From positions 3,854,501 through 3,918,500 of the forward strand of contig NZ_CP023690.1 of NCBI RefSeq assembly GCF_008704795.1: a stretch of 64,000 nucleotides of DNA. The letters run 5' to 3'. Position 1 is the stretch's first letter, and each line of letters begins with the position of its first letter. This document shows positions 44,645 to 52,707 of this stretch, one piece after another. Both the position numbers and the translations under genes were made by a program. Source of the DNA: Streptomyces spectabilis (lineage in GTDB: Bacteria; Actinomycetota; Actinomycetes; Streptomycetales; Streptomycetaceae). Under the pieces are notes generated by a model, which made no database searches, was not told the DNA's origin, and saw only the letters and a program-made list of their open reading frames with translations.

Positions 44645-44800
44645 TGACCACCTGCGACTCTCCCGGCGACAAGTCCATACGTCGAGGCGACGGTTGCCAG
44701 GAACCCGGTGCGACTCCGGGACGGTCCCGCCACTGTTACCCCACGCGCACGCCTGGGGAAGTCAGGAACTGAACCCGTCGTCCTCCTGCCATGGGGCGTG
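44645..44800 (+). ncRNA. cobalamin riboswitch
   Basis: The conserved B12 riboswitch core is recognisable: gaacccggtgcgactccggg, then acggtcccgccactgt, then gaagtcaggaact in place of the GAGxCAGGAxACCTGCC block. It lies directly upstream of cbtB, a cobalt/B12-related transporter gene. A hairpin ggggcgtggaaacccc just before the ribosome-binding site (from about 44793) may be the expression platform. Confidence 0.93.
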
Positions 44801-44825
44801 GAAACCCCAGAAGGAGAGCCACGGT

Positions 44826-45053
44826 ATGTCCGCTTCCGCTGCGCACAGCGCACCACACACCGACACCGCCGCGATACAGTCCGCGACCATCCAGACCCGC
44901 GACTGGCTGATCGCCGCGGGCGCCGTGATCCTCGCGCTCATCACCCTGTACGCGGTCTTCATGGACAACGGCTCGCTGATCTCGGCGACCGGTGACTACC
45001 TCCACGAGTTCGCGCACGACGGCAGGCACCTCTTCGGTGCCCCCTGCCACTGA
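44826..45053 (+). CDS. cbtB: CbtB cobalt transporter small subunit
   Basis: A 75-aa protein with one membrane helix (residues about 27-46) and the C-terminal metal-binding motif HEFAHDGRHLFGAPCH, which is the CbtB signature. With CbtA it forms a proposed cobalt transporter for B12 synthesis. The start is ATG 44826 after aaggagag. The cobalamin riboswitch upstream represses it when B12 is plentiful. Confidence 0.94.
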   Translation: MSASAAHSAPHTDTAAIQSATIQTRDWLIAAGAVILALITLYAVFMDNGSLISATGDYLHEFAHDGRHLFGAPCH

Positions 45054-45070
45054 TCGGGGCCGCTCGCACC

Positions 45071-45913
45071 ATGACCGCGTCCCCAGAGACTCCCCCTTCC
45101 CCGAACTCCCTCACCGCTCCCCGCACTTCGACTCCCGCCGCCTCCCCAGCGGCCCCGTCCCCCGTCCTCGCGCTGCTCGGCCGCGGCCTCGCGGCCGGGA
45201 GCCTGGGCGGGCTCGCCGCCGGGCTCTTCTCGCTGCTGCTCGCCGAGCCCCTGATGGACAAGGCGATCCGCGCGGAGGAGGCCCGTTCGCAGGCCCACGA
45301 GCAGCATGACGCCGGTGCCGCCGTGCAGCACCACGAGGAGCTGTTCTCACGCTCCACGCAGCACGCGGGCCTGGTCATCGCCCTGGTCGTCGCGGGCCTC
45401 GCGATCGGCGTGCTCTTCGCCGTCGCGTACGCCCTCGTGCACCGGCGCGATCCGCGTGCCAACCCCTGGCCGCGGGCGCTCGCGTTCTGCGCGGCCGCGT
45501 TCTGCGCGGTCTCCCTCTTCCCCGCCCTGCGCTATCCGGCGATGCCGCCCGGCGTCGGCGACTCCGGCACGGTGGGTGACCGGCAGGCCATGTGGGTCGC
45601 GGCGGTCGTGATCAGCGTGCTCGGCATGTTCCTGGTCTGGCAGGTGTACGTGCGCCTCGCCGGCCGGTCGCAGCCGGTGCGGCAGCTCGCGGCGGCGGGC
45701 ACGGCTGCCGCCGTCCTCGCGCTGCTGTGGGCGCTGCCGGACAACCCGGACCCGACGCCCGTGAGCCCCACGCTCCTGTGGGACTTCCGCATGCTGTCGC
45801 TCGCGTCGCACGTGCTGATGTGGGTGGTCTTCGCGGCCGTGTTCGGCGGCATCGGCCTGCGGGCGCTGCGCGCGAGAGCCGGGACCGAGGCCGCCTCGAC
45901 CCCGGCTGTCTAG
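45071..45913 (+). CDS. cbtA: CbtA cobalt transporter subunit
   Basis: A 280-aa membrane protein with about six hydrophobic spans. Features of CbtA are GLAAGLFSLLLAEPLMDKAI in the first span, HDAGAAVQHHEELFSRSTQ with its His/Glu cluster between spans 1 and 2, FPALRYPAMPPGVGD and the final LASHVLMWVVFAAVFGGIGL. It follows cbtB by 17 bases in the riboswitch-controlled operon. Its TAG stop (45911-45913) lies in the first bases of the palindromic element, so the last residues may not be the original ones. Confidence 0.93.
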   Translation: MTASPETPPSPNSLTAPRTSTPAASPAAPSPVLALLGRGLAAGSLGGLAAGLFSLLLAEPLMDKAIRAEEARSQAHEQHDAGAAVQHHEELFSRSTQHAGLVIALVVAGLAIGVLFAVAYALVHRRDPRANPWPRALAFCAAAFCAVSLFPALRYPAMPPGVGDSGTVGDRQAMWVAAVVISVLGMFLVWQVYVRLAGRSQPVRQLAAAGTAAAVLALLWALPDNPDPTPVSPTLLWDFRMLSLASHVLMWVVFAAVFGGIGLRALRARAGTEAASTPAV

Positions 45914-46077
45914 GGCGTGTCCGGTGGGTCGGCGTGGAGCAAGGAGCGGCGTCTGGTGCGTGCGATCGCAAGGCGCCGGGATGTCCTCGTAGCGGAGCTA
46001 CTAGGACATTTCGGCAACGCGGCGAGCGTGCGTGCCAGGCGTCGCGACGCCGCGCCGACCCATCGGACACGCCCTAG
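45910..46077. mobile_element. 168-bp palindromic MITE-like element
   Basis: The terminal inverted repeats are about 25 bp (ctagggcgtgtccggtgggt... against ...acccatcggacacgccctag) with one mismatch. The interior is also largely self-complementary: gcgtctggtgcgtgc pairs loosely with gcgtgcgtgccaggcgtc, and atgtcctcgtagc... with ...ctactaggacat. There is no coding frame. I know near-identical palindromes as dispersed repeats in other Streptomyces genomes. The ends supply the TAG stops of both flanking genes. It may also act as a bidirectional terminator. Confidence 0.8.
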
Positions 46078-46754
46078 GGGCCCACGCCCGTGAGATAGGC
46101 GGAGACGACCACGTTCGCCGAGTACGTACGGCTGGCGCGGTCGAAGGTGCCGCCACAAGTGATCAGGCGCAGTTCGGCGCGGCCCTCCTCGCGGGGGCCG
46201 TAAGCCGTCTTCGCGTCGAAGTCGTCGCGGCCGAGCACCTGGACGTCGTCCACCGTGAACTCGGCGACGGCCCCGTCGTCCCGCACCACCCGCACCTTCT
46301 CGCCGGGGCGCACGGCGCTGAGGTGGTAGAAGACGGCGGGCCTGCTCTCCGTGTCCACGTGGCCCACGAGCAGCGCGGCCCCGGCCGCCCCGGGCCGCAC
46401 CCCGCCGCCGTACCAGCCGACGACGCCCGGCTGCCCGTACGGCGGCGGGTCGATCGCGCCCACCGCGTCCAGGCCGCGGGCCACCACCGGGGCCCGTACG
46501 CCGAGCGAGGGCACGTCCACGCGCTGCGGCCGCGCGTCGGCGAGCGGCTCGTGCGGGCGGGGCAGTTCGAGGCCGGGGGGCCTGCCGACGGCGGCGATGT
46601 CCCCGGTGGTCGGGTCGGAGAGGCCGCCGCGCACGTCGGTGATCTCGTTGCCCCACAGCCACAGGCCGACGAGCAGCACGGCCCACGCCACGCCCATGAC
46701 GAGACGCCTGGTGCCGTGCGGGGCGTCGGCGCCTTCGGGCTCGGGCCCGGCCAC
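46074..46754 (-). CDS. class F sortase
   Basis: A 226-aa membrane-anchored sortase. One N-terminal helix (residues about 18-38) is followed by the sortase domain with the catalytic His in LLVGHVDT, Cys in LRLITCGG and Arg in FDRASRTYSANVVV. The domain type (PSLGVRAPVVARGLD start, VGWYGGGVRPG) is class F (D/E-like) of Actinobacteria. It attaches LPXTG/LAXTG-like proteins to peptidoglycan. The GTG start at 46754 is two bases from the stop of the upstream gene. The stop codon is in the palindromic element. Confidence 0.88.
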   Translation of the reverse strand: MAGPEPEGADAPHGTRRLVMGVAWAVLLVGLWLWGNEITDVRGGLSDPTTGDIAAVGRPPGLELPRPHEPLADARPQRVDVPSLGVRAPVVARGLDAVGAIDPPPYGQPGVVGWYGGGVRPGAAGAALLVGHVDTESRPAVFYHLSAVRPGEKVRVVRDDGAVAEFTVDDVQVLGRDDFDAKTAYGPREEGRAELRLITCGGTFDRASRTYSANVVVSAYLTGVGP

Positions 46755-46756
46755 GG

Positions 46757-47296
46757 TCAGTCGGAGCGGCGCCGGCGGACGCTGCGCAGGGCCACGGCGA
46801 CGGCGGCCGCCCCCGCGAGCACCAGGCCGACGACGGCGTGCCGCGTACCGGGCCCGGCCTCCTCGGCGACCGCGGCCACGGGCTTGAGATCGGCGGTGCC
46901 GCCCCCGCCGGCCCGCACGGGCGCCTGCGGCGTGGCCTGGGCACCGCCGGCCCGGACGGTGCCGACGCCCTGGTGCGGGTGCCCGTCGCAGGTCACGGTG
47001 ATCTCGTACGTCCCCGAGATCCCGGCCCTGAGCCGCGCGGATCCGGTGAGCGTCTTGCCGCCGCTGCCGGTCAGCTCGGCGTCCTTCGCGAACGCGCCGG
47101 AGCCCGCGGCGCCCGTCGTGCCGCGGCACCCCGAGACCCGCACCTCGACCTGCCCGCCCGGCACCGCGGCGGCGGGTGTGACCTGGGCCCTGACCTGGTC
47201 CTGGTCGTGCGCGGCCGCCGGTCCCGCCACCCCCGCGAGCGCGCCCGCGAGGACGAGACCCCCCGCGCCACGCACGGCAAGCGAACATATACGCAT
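46757..47296 (-). CDS. secreted, C-terminally membrane-anchored sortase partner protein
   Basis: A 179-aa protein. The signal peptide (GAGGLVLAGALAGVAGPAAA) is followed by an Ig-like beta domain with two Cys that could form a disulfide (SGCRGTTG and VTCDGHPH), a Pro/Gly linker, a C-terminal membrane helix (about 153-170) and RRRR. It has no clear LPXTG. Pairs like this with a class F sortase are common in Streptomyces; the function is unknown. The start is ATG 47296 behind ggagg. Confidence 0.78.
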   Translation of the reverse strand: MRICSLAVRGAGGLVLAGALAGVAGPAAAHDQDQVRAQVTPAAAVPGGQVEVRVSGCRGTTGAAGSGAFAKDAELTGSGGKTLTGSARLRAGISGTYEITVTCDGHPHQGVGTVRAGGAQATPQAPVRAGGGGTADLKPVAAVAEEAGPGTRHAVVGLVLAGAAAVAVALRSVRRRRSD

Positions 47297-47376
47297 CGTG
47301 AACCTCCTGTACCAGCAGATTCACGCGCGCGGGGCGTCAGCGCATCCTCAGGACACCCGTCCGTGCCCGCGCGGGC

Positions 47377-48156
47377 TCAGACCCGGTCGACGAGATCGGC
47401 GATGGAGTCCGCGACCGTGGAGGGCCGGAACGGGTACTGGTCGATGTCGGCCCGCGAGGTAAGGCCTGTGAGCACGAGGAAGGTCTCCATCCCCGCCTCG
47501 AGGCCCGCGAGGACGTCCGTGTCCATGCGGTCGCCGATCATCGCGCTCGTCTCCGAGTGCGCCCCGATGGCGTTCAGGCCGGTGCGCATCATCAGGGGGT
47601 TCGGCTTGCCCGCGAAGTACGGCTTCTTGCCGGTCGCCTTGGTGATCAGCGCGGCCACGGCGCCGGTGGCGGGCAGCGGGCCCTCCGTGGAGGGGCCGGT
47701 CTCGTCCGGGTTGGTGCAGATGAAGCGCGCGCCGTCGTTGATGAGCCGCACGGCCTTGGTCATGGCCTCGAAGGAGTAGGTGCGGGTCTCGCCGAGCACC
47801 ACGTAGTCCGGGTCGTGGTCGGTCAGGACGTACCCGATGTCGTGCAGGGCGGTGGTCAGGCCCGCCTCCCCGATCACGTACGCCGTGCCGCCGGGCCGCT
47901 GGTCGTCGAGGAACTTCGCGGTGGCGAGGGCCGAGGTCCAGATGTTCTCGACGGGCACTTCGAGGCCCATGCGGGTCAGCCGGGCCTGGAGGTCACGGGC
48001 GGTGTAGATGGAGTTGTTGGTGAGCACGAGGAACGGCTTGCCGGACTCGCGGAGCTTCTTGATGAAGGAGTCGGCGCCGGGGATCGGCACGCCCTCGTGG
48101 ATGAGCACGCCGTCCATGTCGGTGAGCCACGATTCGATGGGCTTGCGCTCTGCCAT
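47377..48156 (-). CDS. HAD-IIA family phosphatase (NagD-like)
   Basis: A 259-aa HAD-superfamily hydrolase. The nucleophile/acid pair is Asp13 and Asp15 in LTDMDGVL, motif II is VLTNNS, the Lys motif is AGKPNP and motif IV is MIGDRMDTD. The IIA-type cap with VVLGETRTYSFEAMTKAV is typical of NagD/phosphoglycolate-type phosphatases. Broad activity on sugar or nucleotide phosphates is likely. The start is ATG 48156 after aggag. Confidence 0.9.
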   Translation of the reverse strand: MAERKPIESWLTDMDGVLIHEGVPIPGADSFIKKLRESGKPFLVLTNNSIYTARDLQARLTRMGLEVPVENIWTSALATAKFLDDQRPGGTAYVIGEAGLTTALHDIGYVLTDHDPDYVVLGETRTYSFEAMTKAVRLINDGARFICTNPDETGPSTEGPLPATGAVAALITKATGKKPYFAGKPNPLMMRTGLNAIGAHSETSAMIGDRMDTDVLAGLEAGMETFLVLTGLTSRADIDQYPFRPSTVADSIADLVDRV

Positions 48157-48238
48157 GGGGTGCACTCCTGCGGGGTCTGCGTGAAGCAAGTGGCTTGCGG
48201 GGCGTCGGAACGGCGCTGTGCCGACGCCCCCAGCCTAA

Positions 48239-49735
48239 TCAGGAAGGCTTGATCCCGACCCCGTCGATCACCCAGTACCAGTTGTTGCCTCCGGTGTAGC
48301 GGAAGCGGACCTGGGCCGTCCGGGCTCCGGCGGGGACCTGGAGCCGTACGGTCTCCACGACGGAGGGCGTGTCGGCGGTGTACGTCTTGATGACGACGGG
48401 CGCCTTGCCGTCGTAGGAGACGAGCACCTGGCCCTGCTGCGGGGACTCCTGGCGGTAGAACGTGGTGTAGGTGAGCGTGGCCGGGGCGCCGCCCGTGACC
48501 TCGTACGCGGGGCTGACGAGGGTGGAGTCGAAGGTTCCGGTGACGGACTTGTCGGACCACTCGTCGCCGTCGGCGACGGCGAAGACGTTCCGCGCCCGGA
48601 GGTTGAGTTCGCGCTCCTGGTCGCGCTGGGTCTTCGTCCAGAACTCGTCCGTGGTGAAGGACCAGCCGCGCCACTCGGTGACGCCTCCGCCGCCCATCCG
48701 CGTGTTGTCGACGCTCCAGCCGTCGGGCGGGGTGTGGGTGAAGCCGATGACGCCCGCGCCGACGCCGGTCTCGTCGACGGGCGGCTTGAGCCGGTCGCGC
48801 AGCGCGTCGAAGGCGTCCGGGCGGGGCTGCTGCACGGGGCGGCCGTCCAGGCCCCAGGCGGGGTCGACGGCGACGCCGAGGTGGGCGAGCGCGCTGACGG
48901 CGACGTCGGGCATGCGCACGTCGTACCGTACGGAACCGGCGGTGAGCCCCTCCCCCGCGGCGATGAGGAAGGTCTGCCGCTCGGGCCAGCTGGAGCCGCC
49001 GTGGCCGCCCCCGTCGGTGTGGCCGTGATCGGCGGTGACCATGACCAGCCAGTCCTCGTCCCCGTGCGACGGCCGTGAGGTCACGGCGTCGAGGATGCGG
49101 CCGACCTGGGCGTCGGCGCCGTGGATGGCGTCGAGGTAGGCGCGGCTCGCGGCGCCGCTGGCGTGTCCGGCGTGGTCGATGTTGTCGAGCTGGACGAAGA
49201 CGGCGTCGGGGTCGCCCTCGGTGAGGGCGGTGACGGCGCGGCGCGTGGTGCCCGCGTCGTACTCGTCGGAGGGCGTGGAGACGCGGGTGTCGACCTTCGA
49301 CGAGAAGATCGTGTCGGTGAGGGGCGCCCAGGAGGACACGGCGTAGGTGCGCAGGGCGGGCTTCGCGGCCTCGGCGCGCGTCATGAAGTCGGGGTAGCGG
49401 GCGAGGTCGTGGCCGGTGAAGTCGTTGTTCACGACCTTGTGCTTGTCGGGCCAGACGCCGGTGAGCAGCGTGGACCAGCCGGGGCCCGACATGGTGGGGG
49501 CGAGCGGGTTGGCGTAGATGCTGCTCGGGGCGGTGAGGCCGCGCGCCATCAGGGACTTCAGGCGGGGCGCGGCGGCGTCCTCGATCCGGTTCAGGAGCGC
49601 GCCGTCGAGGCCGATGACCAGGACCTTGGGCCTGCGCGCGACGGCGGCGCGGGCGAGGCCCGACAGGGGCCCCGCGGCGGTGGCGAGGGCGGCGGCGGAG
49701 ACGAGGAGCGAGCGGCGGCGCATGCCGTGGGACAC
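48239..49735 (-). CDS. Tat-secreted alkaline phosphatase-superfamily phosphodiesterase
   Basis: A 498-aa enzyme of the type I phosphodiesterase/nucleotide pyrophosphatase group. The Tat signal MRRRSLLVSAAALATAAG is followed by the metal-binding core (VLVIGLDGALL, PTMSGPGWSTLLTG with the Thr/Ser nucleophile region, NIDHAGHASG, VTADHGHTDGGGHGG). The C-terminal 150 residues form a beta-sandwich like a carbohydrate-binding or adhesion domain ending in WVIDGVGIKPS. The start is GTG 49735 directly after ggaggaacc. It follows a phosphonate transporter gene on the same strand. The superfamily includes phosphonoacetate hydrolase, so a role in phosphorus acquisition is plausible but unproven. Confidence 0.86.
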   Translation of the reverse strand: MSHGMRRRSLLVSAAALATAAGPLSGLARAAVARRPKVLVIGLDGALLNRIEDAAAPRLKSLMARGLTAPSSIYANPLAPTMSGPGWSTLLTGVWPDKHKVVNNDFTGHDLARYPDFMTRAEAAKPALRTYAVSSWAPLTDTIFSSKVDTRVSTPSDEYDAGTTRRAVTALTEGDPDAVFVQLDNIDHAGHASGAASRAYLDAIHGADAQVGRILDAVTSRPSHGDEDWLVMVTADHGHTDGGGHGGSSWPERQTFLIAAGEGLTAGSVRYDVRMPDVAVSALAHLGVAVDPAWGLDGRPVQQPRPDAFDALRDRLKPPVDETGVGAGVIGFTHTPPDGWSVDNTRMGGGGVTEWRGWSFTTDEFWTKTQRDQERELNLRARNVFAVADGDEWSDKSVTGTFDSTLVSPAYEVTGGAPATLTYTTFYRQESPQQGQVLVSYDGKAPVVIKTYTADTPSVVETVRLQVPAGARTAQVRFRYTGGNNWYWVIDGVGIKPS

Positions 49736-49824
49736 GGTTCCTCCAGGGGGAGAGAAGGTGCGGGGGTGAGGCGCGAGGGCAGGCATGGCAACGCCCCTGG
49801 CTACGCAGGGGCGTTGACGGGAGA

Positions 49825-49858
49825 TGGGGGTGTATTGGGGGTGTATTGGGGGTGTATG
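49825..49858. repeat. 11-bp tandem repeat, three copies
   Basis: The unit gggggtgtatt occurs three times in a row, the last copy incomplete, in the 137-base gap between the phosphodiesterase and the binding-protein gene. No function is evident. Confidence 0.8.
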
Positions 49859-49872
49859 TGGAGGGGGGTGGG

Positions 49873-50943
49873 TCAGCTGCCGGTCTCGGACTTCCAGTCG
49901 TCCACGTACTCCGTGAGGTTCTTGGAGATATCGTCCCAGTCCGGCTCGAAGACTTCGACACCGTCCACGAGCTTGTCCAGGGCGATGGCGTTGGCGTCGG
50001 TGGCCTTGACGTCCTTGCGGGCCGCGAAGCCGCCGCCGATCTCGCTGACCTGGCGCTGGGCCGCCCGGCCGAGGAGGTAGTCGAGGAACTTCTTCGCGTT
50101 GGCGCTGTGCGGGGCCTTGTTCACCAGGCCAGCGGCGTAGGGCAGCGCGAAGGTGGTGGGCTTCTTGCCCTCCTTGGCCGGGAACCAGATGCCGAGGTTG
50201 GGCATGTTCTTGGACTGGGCGTAGTTCATCTGGACGTCGCCGTTGGCGACGAGCAGCTCGCCCTTGTCGACCTTGGGCGCGAGCTTGCCGGTGGAGGCGG
50301 ACGGACCGACGTTGTTGGACTGGAGCTTGCCGAGGTACTTCAGGGCGGGCTCCTTGCCGCCGAAGTCGTGCATGGCCTTGATGAGCACGGCGGTGCCGTC
50401 GCCCGCGACGCCCGGCGTGGAGTACTGGATCTTGTTCTTGTACGTGCCGTCGGTCAGCTCGTCCCAGGTCCTGGGGGCCTTGGAGCCCTTCAGCTCCTTC
50501 TTGTTGTAGATGAAGCCGAAGTAGTTGTTCACGACGGCGGTCCACTTGCCGTCGGGTGCCTTGTTCGCGCCGTCGACCTGCTCGGAGCCCTTGGGCTCGT
50601 ACGCCTGCAACAGGCCCTTCTCGTCGGCCTGCTGGATGAACGGGGGCAGGGTGATGAGCACGTCGGCCTGGGTGTTGGACTTCTCGCGGACGGCGCGCTG
50701 CACCATCTCGCCGGAGCCGCCCTCGACGTACTTGACCTCGATGCCGGTCTTGTTCTCGAAGTCCTTGAAGACCCGGTCGTACCAGCCGTCGCCGTTCTCG
50801 CCCTTCAGGCCGTCGGCGCTGTAGACGGTGACGACCTTGGCGTCGGACGCGGCGGAGTCGCCGCCGCAGGCGGTGAGGGTGGTGGCGAGCAGGGCACAGC
50901 CGCCGAGGGCGGCGAGCGCGCGGACGGGGGTGACGGTGACCAT
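49873..50943 (-). CDS. 2-aminoethylphosphonate-type ABC transporter substrate-binding lipoprotein
   Basis: A 356-aa family-1 binding protein. The signal peptide ends in lipobox LTACG, and the mature part contains VVTVYSADGLKG, VKYVEGGSGEMVQR, DVLITLPPFIQQAD, NNYFGFIYNKKEL and SAKKFLDYLL-like ANAKKFLDYLLGRAAQ. It resembles PhnS, the 2-aminoethylphosphonate receptor. Iron or thiamine receptors are the related alternative, but the downstream permeases, phosphonatase-like HAD and FAD oxidase support phosphonate. It is the last transporter gene of a seven-gene run read right to left. The start is ATG 50943. Confidence 0.82.
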   Translation of the reverse strand: MVTVTPVRALAALGGCALLATTLTACGGDSAASDAKVVTVYSADGLKGENGDGWYDRVFKDFENKTGIEVKYVEGGSGEMVQRAVREKSNTQADVLITLPPFIQQADEKGLLQAYEPKGSEQVDGANKAPDGKWTAVVNNYFGFIYNKKELKGSKAPRTWDELTDGTYKNKIQYSTPGVAGDGTAVLIKAMHDFGGKEPALKYLGKLQSNNVGPSASTGKLAPKVDKGELLVANGDVQMNYAQSKNMPNLGIWFPAKEGKKPTTFALPYAAGLVNKAPHSANAKKFLDYLLGRAAQRQVSEIGGGFAARKDVKATDANAIALDKLVDGVEVFEPDWDDISKNLTEYVDDWKSETGS

Positions 50944-50981
50944 GACGTGTCGTACTCCTTGGAAGGACGGGCTTGGGACGG

Positions 50982-51800
50982 TCAGCGGTAGGAGGCGCGG
51001 GTGCGCACGCGCGACACCGCGAACAGGACGAGCAGCGTCGCCGCCATGAGGACCACGGCGAGGGCGGCGCCGGTGAAGGCGGCCCCGCGGTCGGTGGCCG
51101 CGTAGATCCGCACGGGCAGCGGCGTCCAGTCCGGCGGGTAGAGCATCATCGTGGCGCTCAGCTCGCCCATGGACAGGGCGAAGCAGAGGCCGGCCGCCGC
51201 CGTCAGGGACGGCAGCAGGAGCGGCAGCTTCACCCGCCACAGGACGTGACCGGGCCGGGCTCCCAGGGACGCGGCGGCCTGCTCGTACGCCGGGTCGAGA
51301 CGCCGCACGGCCGCCGAGACGGACTGGTGGGCGAAGGCCGTGACGAGGACGGCGTGCGCGAGGACGACGATCGTGGACGTGCCGTTGAGGATCATCGGCG
51401 GCTTGCTGAAGGCGACGAGCAGCGCGAGCCCCACGACCACCGACGGCACGGCGACGGGCAGCATGAACAGGGTGTCGAGCACCCGGCCCCACACCCGCGC
51501 GGCGACACCGCCGCGCCGCTTGAGCGCGTCGGCGGCCAGAGCGGCCCAGGTGCCCACGGCCAGGGCGAGCGCGCTCGCGCCGAGCGCGGTGAGCAGGCTG
51601 GTGGTGAGGGCCTCCAGGGACTCGCCCCGGGTCGCGGCTGAGTAGTGCTCGGTGGTGAACGCGGACGGGAACGCCCCCGACCAGTGGCCCGCGAACGAGG
51701 CCGCGACGATGACGGCGAGCGGCAGCGCGAACACCGGCAGGAAGAGGACGGCGAACACCGCCCACAGCCCCCACTTGCCCTTGCGGCTATGCACCAGCAC
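50982..51800 (-). CDS. phosphonate-type ABC transporter permease 1
   Basis: A 272-aa inner-membrane permease with about six spans and an EAA loop (YEQAAASLGARPGHVLWRVKLPLLLPSL, about residues 172-199). It is of the spermidine/AEP-type family. The start is GTG 51800, inside the end of the second permease gene, so translation is coupled. Confidence 0.85.
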   Translation of the reverse strand: MLVHSRKGKWGLWAVFAVLFLPVFALPLAVIVAASFAGHWSGAFPSAFTTEHYSAATRGESLEALTTSLLTALGASALALAVGTWAALAADALKRRGGVAARVWGRVLDTLFMLPVAVPSVVVGLALLVAFSKPPMILNGTSTIVVLAHAVLVTAFAHQSVSAAVRRLDPAYEQAAASLGARPGHVLWRVKLPLLLPSLTAAAGLCFALSMGELSATMMLYPPDWTPLPVRIYAATDRGAAFTGAALAVVLMAATLLVLFAVSRVRTRASYR

Positions 51801-52707
51801 GACGGCTCACCACCCGGTAGAGGCCGTAGAGGCCCACGGAGATCGCGATGTTGACGACGGCGACGACGCAGGCGGCCGGGTAGTCGGACTCCAGCATCGC
51901 CTTGCCGTAGATGAGCGTCGGCAGCGTGGTGACGCCCTTGGCCCCGGTGAACAGGACGATCCCGAACTCGTTCAGGCACATCACCAGGACGAGGCTGCCG
52001 CCCGCCGCGAGCGCGGGCAGCGCCTCCGGCAGGATCACCTTCCGCACGATCCGCGCGGGCCGCGCGCCGAGGCTGGAGGCCACCTCCAGCTGCGCGGTGT
52101 CGAGCTGCGAGAACGCCGCGAGCAGCGGCCGCATCACGAACGGCGTGAAGTACGTGATCTCGGCGAGCAGCACGCCCCACGGCGTGGTCAGGAACTGGAA
52201 GGGCCCGTCGCCGCCGCTCCCGGTCGCGTCCGTCCACAGCCCGTTGGCCATGCCCTTGGTGCCGTAGATGAACAGCAGCGCGAGCGTGATGAGGAAGGAC
52301 GGGAAGGACAGGAAGACGTCGATGAACCGGGCGACGGCCTTCCCTCCGGGGAACGGCACGAACGCGATGACCAGGGCGAGCACGAAGCCGAGCACCAGAC
52401 ATCCGACGGTCGCCCCCACGGCCAGCCACACGGTCGTCCCGAGCGCGTCCCGGAACGCCTCGGACGCGAAGACGTCCGCGTACGGCTGGAGGGAGGTCCC
52501 GCCCGTGTCCGGCTGCACGGACTGCTGGACGACGAGGCCGAGCGGATAGAGAAACACAAGCCCGAGCAGAGCGAGGGGAGGCAACGCCCAGACGAAGGAC
52601 GGCACTCGTCTTGCCCGCTGTGGGCAATCGTCCCGCAGGGCGGGACGGGTGGGCACAGCACTGGATGCCGCCCCGCCTTCGACCAGGCCCGGCGTAAGGT
52701 CACCCAT
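51787..52707 (-). CDS. phosphonate-type ABC transporter permease 2
   Basis: A 306-aa permease with about six spans after a hydrophilic N-terminal 35 residues. The EAA loop is LEVASSLGARPARIVRKVILPEALPAL (about 207-233). The start is ATG 52707, overlapping the end of the ATPase gene by eight bases. Confidence 0.85.
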   Translation of the reverse strand: MGDLTPGLVEGGAASSAVPTRPALRDDCPQRARRVPSFVWALPPLALLGLVFLYPLGLVVQQSVQPDTGGTSLQPYADVFASEAFRDALGTTVWLAVGATVGCLVLGFVLALVIAFVPFPGGKAVARFIDVFLSFPSFLITLALLFIYGTKGMANGLWTDATGSGGDGPFQFLTTPWGVLLAEITYFTPFVMRPLLAAFSQLDTAQLEVASSLGARPARIVRKVILPEALPALAAGGSLVLVMCLNEFGIVLFTGAKGVTTLPTLIYGKAMLESDYPAACVVAVVNIAISVGLYGLYRVVSRRAGA

